A DNA stretch of 29,352 nt from Lentisphaeria bacterium (lineage in GTDB: Bacteria > Verrucomicrobiota > Lentisphaeria > Oligosphaerales > Oligosphaeraceae): assembly GCA_016302725.1 (NCBI GenBank), contig JAEDNB010000001.1:1-29352 (forward strand), written 5' to 3'. The notes under the pieces were generated by a model. The model was not told where the DNA came from, did no database searches, and saw only the letters and a list, made by a program, of their open reading frames with translations. The number at the start of each line of letters is the position of its first letter. The stretch's first letter is position 1. Made by a program: the position numbers and the translations under genes. Of this stretch, positions 14,975 to 21,227 are shown in pieces.

Positions 14975-16069
14975 TTATCGGTTGTTGAGCATGTAGTACT
15001 GGGTGATTTCCTGGTCCCGGCAGAAGATGGTGGCGATGAGTGCCGCCCGGATCCACATTCCGTTGCGTTCCTGCCGCCAGTAGACCGCCCTGGTGTCGTC
15101 GTCGCAGTCGGTGGAGATTTCCAGCCGCCGGGGGAGGGGGTGCATGATGACGCCCTTGGGGGAGAGCCGTTTCAGGTCCTCTCCGGTGAAATAATAGTCT
15201 TCCTGCCGGTATCCCCGGGAGCTTTCGCCGGGCTTGCTGTCCCACTCGTCCTGGAGTCGGGTCATGTAGACGGCGTCGGCCTCGGGGATTTTTCCCTTGA
15301 AGTCGTGGGTGACCTCGTATTCCACGCCGGCGGCGCGGAGCTGCTCCAGGATGTCCTCCCCGATTTGGAGTGCCTCCGGGGCGGCGAAGATCTGCTTCAC
15401 GTTGCGGTATTGCTGGAGGAGGCCGGAGAGGGAGCGGACGGTGCGCCCCCGTGCCAGGTCTCCGCAGAAGAGGACGGTCTTTCCGTCGATGCCGCCCTGC
15501 CTTTCGAAGGAGCGCTGGAGGGTATAGATGTCCAGGAGTGCCTGGGTGGGGTGCTGGTCCTTTCCGCTGCCGGCGTTGATGATGGGGACGGGGCGTTCGG
15601 TGCGGGAGATCATCCAGGCCATCTTTTCGGCGAATCCCTGGGCGGGGGTGCGCATGACGATAAGGTCGAAGAAACTGCTGAAGGTGCGGATGGTGTCCTC
15701 CTTGGTCTCCCCCTTCATTTCGCTGGAGATGGAGGTGTCTCGCACTTCCGCCGGGCTGAAGCCCAGGATTTGGCAGGCGGAGAAGAAGGAGAGGAAGGTG
15801 CGGGTGCTGGGCTGGGTGAAGTAGAGCATGGCCCGCTTGTTCCGCATTAGGCTGGAGAGGAAGTCGCTGCCCACCTTGCTTTTGGCGATGCGCCGGATGC
15901 GGGTGGCCAGGTCGCAAAGGTTGTCCAGGGAATCCCGGTCGAATTGCTGGGCGATGACGCAGTGGTAGGGGCGTCCGCTGGACTGCTTGAAATAGGGGGC
16001 GCGCTGGGCCAGGGGCAGGCGCTCGAAGTCCTCCCACTCCAGTTCTTCCATCATTCTGCGCTGGGTCAT
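14975..16069 (-). CDS. pyrB: Aspartate carbamoyltransferase catalytic subunit
   Basis: This enzyme catalyses the first committed pyrimidine step: carbamoyl phosphate + aspartate to N-carbamoylaspartate. The carbamoyl-phosphate site is FTQPSTRTFLSF (residues 84-95). The other family signatures are HPTQALLDIYTL, FCGDLARGRTVRSL (residues that bridge the domains), MHPLPRRLEIS and NGMWIRAALIA. The start is ATG 16069 with AAGGAG 11 bases upstream; the frame continues to 16213 but without family-like sequence. At 364 residues it is longer than classical PyrB (about 310), with extra sequence at the N-terminus and between the first helices. No regulatory pyrI follows. It lies 124 bases after the ornithine carbamoyltransferase gene, so two carbamoyl-phosphate-using enzymes sit side by side. 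Confidence 0.93.
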   Translation of the reverse strand: MTQRRMMEELEWEDFERLPLAQRAPYFKQSSGRPYHCVIAQQFDRDSLDNLCDLATRIRRIAKSKVGSDFLSSLMRNKRAMLYFTQPSTRTFLSFFSACQILGFSPAEVRDTSISSEMKGETKEDTIRTFSSFFDLIVMRTPAQGFAEKMAWMISRTERPVPIINAGSGKDQHPTQALLDIYTLQRSFERQGGIDGKTVLFCGDLARGRTVRSLSGLLQQYRNVKQIFAAPEALQIGEDILEQLRAAGVEYEVTHDFKGKIPEADAVYMTRLQDEWDSKPGESSRGYRQEDYYFTGEDLKRLSPKGVIMHPLPRRLEISTDCDDDTRAVYWRQERNGMWIRAALIATIFCRDQEITQYYMLNNR

Positions 16070-16193
16070 GGTTCTTTTCTCTCCTTGGAAATGGGTGGAT
16101 GTCCTCTGGGAAACGGGCTCTCCCCGGGGCGGGGGAGATGCGGGGAAGGGGGAGTCGCCCGCCCCGGGGGCGGGGCAGGGCAGGGGGCGTTCC

Positions 16194-17192
16194 CTAGGCC
16201 AGGGAGGCCACAATCATCGCCTTGATGGTGTGCAGGCGGTTCTCCGCCTCGTCGAAGACCTTGGAGAAGGGGGCCTCGAAGACCTCGTCGGTGACCTCCA
16301 TGGCGCCGTAGTCCCGGGAGACCTCGGTGTTGGCGTCATGGAAGGCGGGGAGGCAATGGAGGAAGATGACTCTTCCGGACTCCAGGTTCCCGGTGTTGCG
16401 CACCATGTCCATGTTGATTTGGAAGGGGCGCAGGAGGGCCAGGCGCTGCTGGAAGAGGGCTTCCTCCCCCATGGAGACCCACACGTCCGTATAGAGGATG
16501 TTGGCGCCCCGGACCCCCTCCACGGGGTCGTGGGAGACCTGGATGCTGCACCCATTCCGCTTGGCGCACTCCCGGGCCAGGTCCAGGATTTCCTCGCTGG
16601 GGGAGAGTTCGGGGGGGCAGACATCCACAAAGTCCATCCCCGCCTTGGCGCAGCCCACCATGAGGGAGCTGGCCACGTTGTTGCGCCCATCCCCCACATA
16701 GGCCATCTTAAGCCCCTTCAAGGCGCCCAGATGCTCCTGGATGGTGAGGAAATCCGCCAGCACCTGGGAGGGATGCCACTCGTCCGTAAGTCCGTTCCAC
16801 ACGGGAATGCCGCTGTAGGTGGCCAAATCCTCCACCACCTTCTGGGAAAAACCCCGGAACATGATTCCGTCAAACATCCTCCCCAGGACCCGGGCGGAGT
16901 CCTTCACGGATTCCTTCTTCCCAAAGTGCAGGTCGTGGGCATTCAGGTATTCGGTGTAGCCCCCTTCGTCGTGGACGCCGCACACCGTGGCGCAGTGGGT
17001 GCGCGTGGAACTCTTCTGGAAAATGAGGGCGATGTTCTTCCGATACAACAACGCATCCTTCAGGTTCGCCCCCGATTTCTTCCTCGCCTTCAGCTCCGCC
17101 GCCAGCGATACCAGGCCAAGCATCTGCTCGTCCGTCAAGTCCAATAAACGCAAAATGCTCTTGCCGTGCAGGCCTAGTTTCTCTAAATCCAT
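16194..17192 (-). CDS. argF: Ornithine carbamoyltransferase
   Basis: The predicted reaction is carbamoyl phosphate + ornithine to citrulline. The 332-residue protein carries FQKSSTRTHC, FGKKESVKDSARVLGRMFDG, WNGLTDEWHPSQVLADFL, YVGDGRNNVASSL, DVWVSMGEE and FLHCLPAFHD. Together these cover the carbamoyl-phosphate site, the ornithine loop and the catalytic Cys. The FGKKES...ARVLGRMFDG segment is close to ArcB-type enzymes, so a catabolic (arginine deiminase) role cannot be excluded. Two substitutions are visible: STRTR reads STRTH (His66) and HPTQ reads HPSQ. Start ATG 17192 has AGGAA about 10 bases upstream. It is the first gene of the leftward operon, and its promoter must lie in the AT-rich region 17193-17945, most likely near 17250-17280. 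Confidence 0.93.
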   Translation of the reverse strand: MDLEKLGLHGKSILRLLDLTDEQMLGLVSLAAELKARKKSGANLKDALLYRKNIALIFQKSSTRTHCATVCGVHDEGGYTEYLNAHDLHFGKKESVKDSARVLGRMFDGIMFRGFSQKVVEDLATYSGIPVWNGLTDEWHPSQVLADFLTIQEHLGALKGLKMAYVGDGRNNVASSLMVGCAKAGMDFVDVCPPELSPSEEILDLARECAKRNGCSIQVSHDPVEGVRGANILYTDVWVSMGEEALFQQRLALLRPFQINMDMVRNTGNLESGRVIFLHCLPAFHDANTEVSRDYGAMEVTDEVFEAPFSKVFDEAENRLHTIKAMIVASLA

Positions 17193-17945
17193 GGAAATGA
17201 AGTTCCTATGTTTTGTTGCCAGGAGGATTGCGAGTTCTTTCCGCTTCGCTCCTCAATATATTCTATATAAATCTATACAAGACACACGCCATCCAGCCTC
17301 CTGACCCCTCCTCCGGAATTTCTTCCACCTCCACTCACTCTCAACAGAGAAGAATATTGGGATTTACTATAGTATAATAGAATAATGACGTGAACATGGG
17401 TGATGATAACCTAACAATATACTGAAAGCCAAGAGGATACAAGATATAATCCCGAGCCGTTTCCGCCTATTTTGGCAGGCAGGGGCAAGAAGCAGAAAAA
17501 TATTCGTAATAGATTGTAGTATAATAAGTTAATTCCATTTCTCATACCCCTGTCGGGGCCTTCTCTTCCCAATCAGAGCTACACTTCACTTTTCTACATC
17601 TAACTAGACTACACTATATTTCTGTTTACTATTTCATCCTTTCTTGTTGGGGGGCATGGGGAAAAAGGTGTTGTTGTGTGTGGCGAAACTGGAAATTAGA
17701 GTATAGTATGTTTCTGTTCAGCCCTGTCCACCTCTTCTGTTTCGGAAGCCCGGGGGCAAGATTCTTGTCCGGTTTGTGGGTATGGGCGTGGTGTTGATCT
17801 GTCGTCTGTGGATTTGTCCTGTTGGCATTACCATTTTTTGGATATTTCAGAGAGAGAGGTTTTTTGCGGGAAGATTTTTTTGAAGGATAGGTTTTTTTGT
17901 GTGGGAGTGGCGGTTTTCCGTTTGGGTCGTTTTAGGAGGAATTGA
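17193..17945. other. AT-rich divergent intergenic region, candidate centromere (tubC-like) or second origin candidate
   Basis: These 753 bases contain no gene and are far richer in A and T than the flanks. They separate the leftward argF operon from the rightward winged-helix/tubulin-like pair. Visible structure: TAGTATAATA at 17370-17379 and again at 17517-17526; a TACTATAGTA palindrome at 17365-17374; a 14-mer seen twice with 12 identities (TATATTTCTGTTTA at 17615-17628, TATGTTTCTGTTCA at 17707-17720); and ACTACACTA at 17608-17616. It must hold the promoters of both flanking units. TATATAAAT and TATATT stretches at 17257-17275 are the likely argF side. Its position directly before tubR-tubZ-like genes matches that of a TubR-bound centromere. 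Confidence 0.5.
17608..17616 (-). repeat. TAGTGTAGT motif, copy 3
   Basis: ACTACACTA on the plus strand, in the middle of the divergent AT-rich region. The reverse complement is identical to the 9-mer at 5281-5289 and 25184-25192. Confidence 0.45.
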
Positions 17946-18287
17946 GTGATGTCTGGTCAATCGGAGTTGTTCATGCAGCAGCTGGAGCGTCTGGGGGAGG
18001 AGCATTTTCTTGTGTTGCTCTGGGCGGCCATGAGTGCGGACCGGAACAGGAAATACAACATCACCAACTGTTTTGACGACTTGAAGGCGGGGGGGATAAC
18101 GCGGACGAAGCAGACGGCGGTAGCGGTGGTGGAGGCGATGCACTTGCTATGCCTGATAGACGTGAAGGATGAGCGGAACCGGAAGAACATCTACCTGACG
18201 AACTTTGGTGGCCAGGCGTTGGCGAAATTGGCGGAGAGCGGTCGTTTTCAATCGAAGAAGTCCCATTTTCTAGAGGAGACCTGTTAG
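17946..18287 (+). CDS. Small winged-helix DNA-binding protein (TubR-like)
   Basis: A strong AGGAGG (17934-17939) precedes GTG 17946 and ATG 17949, either of which can start the 112-113 residue product. The central segment is a winged helix-turn-helix of the MarR/PadR type. It has a helix pair around NITNCFDDLKAGGI, a recognition helix in RTKQTAVAVVEAMHLLCLID, a beta wing KDERNRKNIYLTNFG, then a closing helix. The basic tail ends FQSKKSHFLEETC. Its stop is one base from the start of a tubulin/FtsZ-like GTPase. In type III partition systems a small winged-helix adaptor (TubR) binds centromere repeats upstream and links them to TubZ filaments. The size, fold, order and upstream AT-rich region all match. 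No sequence signature proves TubR, so a plain MarR-like repressor remains possible. Confidence 0.65.
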   Translation: MMSGQSELFMQQLERLGEEHFLVLLWAAMSADRNRKYNITNCFDDLKAGGITRTKQTAVAVVEAMHLLCLIDVKDERNRKNIYLTNFGGQALAKLAESGRFQSKKSHFLEETC

Positions 18288-18288
18288 G

Positions 18289-19386
18289 ATGCAGAGAATC
18301 ATTGGCATTGGCGGGGCTGGGAGCAAGATTGCGACCAAGCTGGATCAGGATTCCGTGGTGGTGAACGTCAGCGAGGTGGAGTTGGGGAAGGTATGCGCCC
18401 GGGAGAAGATCCAGGCGGTGTTGCGCGGGGGCAGTGGTGCCTACCGCGGGTGCCGGATGGACCCGGAGTTGGGGAACGAGGCCTATGCTTCGGTGAGCCG
18501 GGAGTTGGAGAGCCGGATCCGCGGGGCTCTGGTGATTGCGGCCACGGGGGGTGGCACGGGCAATGGGATAACCAAGGGGGTGATGCGCTACCTGGTGGGT
18601 CGCCAGGAGCGGATTCCGGTGGAGGAGAAGACCCTTTTCGCGCTGGTCTTGCCCTATGCCCGGCTGGAGTCAGCCGAGTTTGTGGAGAACACCTCCATGT
18701 TCCTGAACGACTCCGTGGCGCCGGCCATTGACAGCGGGAACACGGGGAACATCTTCATGTTCACCAACCGCCTCAAGTTCGAGAACCGGATTCCCGAGGA
18801 CCATTTCAACCAGATGATTGTGGATTCCCTGCGGGATTTCTTCGACATTCCCCGGAAAAACGCGGAGCTGCGCCTGGTGGACGGGCATGTGGACCAGGAG
18901 GATTTCGACCTCTTCCTTTCCAAGCCCTACTTCAACCACTTCACCTCCTTCACCTACGACCCCATGCAGGAGTTTGGACGGCAGCTGCAGGAACACGGCA
19001 ATCCCCTGCTCCTCCCCGCCGAACAGTCCATCGAGGCCCTCTTCCTCATGGAAATCCCCGCCGGGGGCGACCAGACGGCCTTCTACAACCTGGTGGAGTT
19101 CTTCAACCGCCAGGGAGTGAAGCCCATCTACAGCGTGGCGGAGAATCCCGCCCTCACCGCGCCCCGGGTGACCGTGGCCCAGCTATACAGCCGGAAGCCC
19201 GCGGAACTGGTCCATGACTTCAACACCGTGGCGGACGAGCATGCCCAGACCAAGGTCAAGAAGACCATCAACCAATTCGTCCAACTGGAACCCCTGGAGG
19301 TGAACATGGACGAGGAGGCCAGGAAGGTGAAGGCCAATGGGCAGGACGACATTGTGGCGCTGCTGAAGCGCATCCACAAGATCTAG
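18289..19386 (+). CDS. Tubulin/FtsZ-superfamily GTPase (TubZ-like)
   Basis: This 365-residue protein begins with a phosphate loop IIGIGGAGSKIATKL (residues 4-18). It carries the superfamily signature as ATGGGTGNG (residues 84-92; FtsZ/tubulin consensus GGGTGSG/TG). A VDQED segment at 201-205 sits where the T7 catalytic loop of FtsZ (VDFAD) lies, so GTP hydrolysis across a polymer interface is plausible. The C-terminus is basic (LLKRIHKI), unlike the conserved FtsZ tail that binds FtsA and ZipA, but like the basic TubZ tail that contacts TubR. Overall it is too divergent to be the division FtsZ. It starts one base after the winged-helix gene. Alternatives are the FtsZ-like families implicated in membrane remodelling (FtsZl). 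Stop 19386 is followed by a GC-rich hairpin at 19409-19441. Confidence 0.8.
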   Translation: MQRIIGIGGAGSKIATKLDQDSVVVNVSEVELGKVCAREKIQAVLRGGSGAYRGCRMDPELGNEAYASVSRELESRIRGALVIAATGGGTGNGITKGVMRYLVGRQERIPVEEKTLFALVLPYARLESAEFVENTSMFLNDSVAPAIDSGNTGNIFMFTNRLKFENRIPEDHFNQMIVDSLRDFFDIPRKNAELRLVDGHVDQEDFDLFLSKPYFNHFTSFTYDPMQEFGRQLQEHGNPLLLPAEQSIEALFLMEIPAGGDQTAFYNLVEFFNRQGVKPIYSVAENPALTAPRVTVAQLYSRKPAELVHDFNTVADEHAQTKVKKTINQFVQLEPLEVNMDEEARKVKANGQDDIVALLKRIHKI

Positions 19387-19620
19387 CGCCCTGTGGCACT
19401 CCAGGCGGGGCGCCCCAGGCTTTTTGCCGCCTTGGGGCGCCTGGGGGATGGAATTGCCTCCCGCCGGGGCGTATTCCCTCCCTGCCGGAGTGCGGTTCAT
19501 TTTCCCCTGCCCCTCTTTTGCAGGGGCCATTCCCTCCCGGGCTGCTTGCCTGGGGAGGGACTCCCCTTCTCCCCCCGGAGACAGCGGGGGACCTTGTTTT
19601 TTGAACTTACTTTTTGAGGA
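19387..19620. other. Intergenic region with GC-rich hairpins
   Basis: The stretch holds a strong hairpin, GGCGCCCCA (19409-19417) with TGGGGCGCC (19433-19441), and further short CCCCT/AGGGG inverted repeats near 19505-19525, but no T-tract terminator. It may reduce rather than stop readthrough from the tubulin-like gene into the kinase gene. Confidence 0.45.
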
Positions 19621-21114
19621 TTGGCGAAATCCCCTTTTGGGGACGCCAAGAGAACCGTGTCCGCCAAGCGATACCTGAATGACGAAGAACTGGGCCGCGC
19701 CAAAGGCGCCCCCGCCCTGCCCGAGGGGAGGAAATACCTCTCCTCCGAAGAGTTGAGGAGGGAAAAGACTCCCTCCTCCCCCACTGTGAATCCTGCCCCC
19801 CCCCGCCCTGCCCCGCCCCTGGACGGCATCTTGTCCGGGAAGGGCGGCACACGGGGGGCAATGCCTTCCCCGGAGTCCATCCAGGCGAGGGAGGAGAAGA
19901 AGCGGAAAGGGGAGGCGGTCCGTCCCGCCACCCAGAGGGCTTCCCTGGAGGAAACCCGCCCTGAACGGCCCACTGCTCCCGCCCCCGCGCCAGCGCCAGC
20001 GCCCACTCCCTCCCCCGCGGCGCCCGCTCCTGCGGTTGCGGCGGCTTTTTCCGGGCCTGGGGCGTTGTCCCGCCGCAATGCCCCTCCCGTCCAGGAGCTT
20101 TCCCCCTTGAGCGACGGGGTGTTGACCCATCTGCGTTCCCGTCTGCCGGAGACATTGAACATCCTTTCCCCGGAGGAGAGTGCGTTGGTGATGGCGAAGT
20201 TGCGTGCGGGGGGCGCCTATACCATTGGCTCCCAGTTGGCCCGGGGGGCGGAGAGCATCCTCTACCAGGGCTACGCCGACGGATATAACTTCCTGGTGAA
20301 ATCCATCCGGAACTGGAAGGACCACTGGCTGGGGGACGTGCGCACCCGGAAGGACGTGGGCCGGCTCAGCAGCGGAGTGGCCTATCCCACGAAGGTCCGC
20401 CATCTCACCAACGAGTGGAACGTGGGCCAGAATTTCCAGGAGGATGCGGGCCAGCCCATTCCCGTGCAGTTCTACTCCTTGCGCCGGGTCAGCCGGCTGG
20501 GCCTGGAACTGGGATGGGACCTCCTTATGGAGCGAATCAACGGGGTGGACCTCTCCGACCGCCGCCTCCTCTCCGTCCTGACCCTGACCGACAAGGTCAA
20601 ACTCTGCATCCGCATGGCCCAGGCCATCTCCGTACTCCATCTGCGGCGCTTCATCCACCTGGACATCAAGCCCAGCAACTTCATGCTGGACCGCCAGGGA
20701 AGGATCCGCCTCATCGACTTCGGCATCTCCGTCCCCTCCGGCTTCCAGAGCCGCACCGTGGCGGGGACGGCGGGCTATTTCTCCCCCGAGCAAATCTCCT
20801 GCCGCCCCCTGGGGGACGACACCGACATCTTTGCCCTGGGAATCACCTTCAATGTCCTCTTTGGCGGGAGGATTCTCATCCAGTCCCCCGAGGAGGCGAA
20901 GAGCCGCCAGTTCCGCCACGACGCGGCCTCCGACCTGGAAAAGAACACCCTGCCCGCCGTCGCCGACATTCCCGAGCTGCCCGCCTCCTGCCGTCCCCTG
21001 GCCGAGGTCATCCGGGAGTGCACCATCTACCGGAGAATGAACCGGATTGGGAACTGCACCCAGCTCATCAGCCGGCTCCGCCAGGCGGCGGCCCAGTGCG
21101 GGCTCGCCCTGTAG
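19621..21114 (+). CDS. Soluble Hanks-type Ser/Thr protein kinase with repeated N-terminal motif
   Basis: The kinase domain (about residues 200-480) has a Gly-rich loop IGSQLARGAESILYQG (202-217), the ATP-binding Lys at about 227 and a catalytic loop HLDIKPSNFML (346-356, with HLD for HRD). IDFGIS provides the DFG (366-368), and the activation-loop end reads GTAGYFSPEQ. All residues needed for phosphotransfer are present. There is no transmembrane or sensor domain. The N-terminal 160 residues are disordered and Pro/Ala-rich and begin with two copies of a short motif (KRYLNDEELGRAK and RKYLSSEELRREK). The likely start is TTG 19621, immediately after an in-frame stop; GTG 19657 just before the first motif copy is the alternative, and ribosome sites are weak for both. 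It may phosphorylate neighbouring products. A hairpin follows at 21121-21151. Confidence 0.88.
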   Translation: MAKSPFGDAKRTVSAKRYLNDEELGRAKGAPALPEGRKYLSSEELRREKTPSSPTVNPAPPRPAPPLDGILSGKGGTRGAMPSPESIQAREEKKRKGEAVRPATQRASLEETRPERPTAPAPAPAPAPTPSPAAPAPAVAAAFSGPGALSRRNAPPVQELSPLSDGVLTHLRSRLPETLNILSPEESALVMAKLRAGGAYTIGSQLARGAESILYQGYADGYNFLVKSIRNWKDHWLGDVRTRKDVGRLSSGVAYPTKVRHLTNEWNVGQNFQEDAGQPIPVQFYSLRRVSRLGLELGWDLLMERINGVDLSDRRLLSVLTLTDKVKLCIRMAQAISVLHLRRFIHLDIKPSNFMLDRQGRIRLIDFGISVPSGFQSRTVAGTAGYFSPEQISCRPLGDDTDIFALGITFNVLFGGRILIQSPEEAKSRQFRHDAASDLEKNTLPAVADIPELPASCRPLAEVIRECTIYRRMNRIGNCTQLISRLRQAAAQCGLAL

Positions 21115-21120
21115 GCGACG

Positions 21121-21151
21121 GGCCGGGCGCCTCCGCCGTGGAGGCGCGGCC
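21121..21151 (+). terminator. Hairpin after the kinase gene
   Basis: GCGCCTCC (21127-21134) pairs with GGAGGCGC (21140-21147) around a 5-base loop, extended by GGCC/GGCC outside a two-base bulge. It lies 6 bases after the stop codon and has no T-tract, resembling the post-stop hairpins at 1300-1333 and 19409-19441. Confidence 0.4.
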
Positions 21152-21227
21152 TGGGCAGGGTAGGGCGGAGCGCCTCCCCCTTTCCGCGTTGCCTTCCCTC
21201 CTGTCCCTTTGCGTCTCCTGACCTGCC

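Noticed and set aside
17193..17945. CRISPR array or tandem iterons in the AT-rich divergent region
   Set aside because: Repeats are short, few and irregularly spaced; there is no regular repeat-spacer pattern.
17193..17945. Calling this strand switch the replication origin by gene polarity alone
   Set aside because: No DnaA-box cluster was found, and the plus strand is G-rich to the left and mostly C-rich to the right, opposite to the usual skew around an origin; the region upstream of dnaN has better origin signals.
18289..19386. Annotating the GTPase as the cell-division FtsZ
   Set aside because: It lacks the conserved C-terminal FtsA-binding peptide, the phosphate loops diverge from FtsZ, and no dcw-cluster genes are near.
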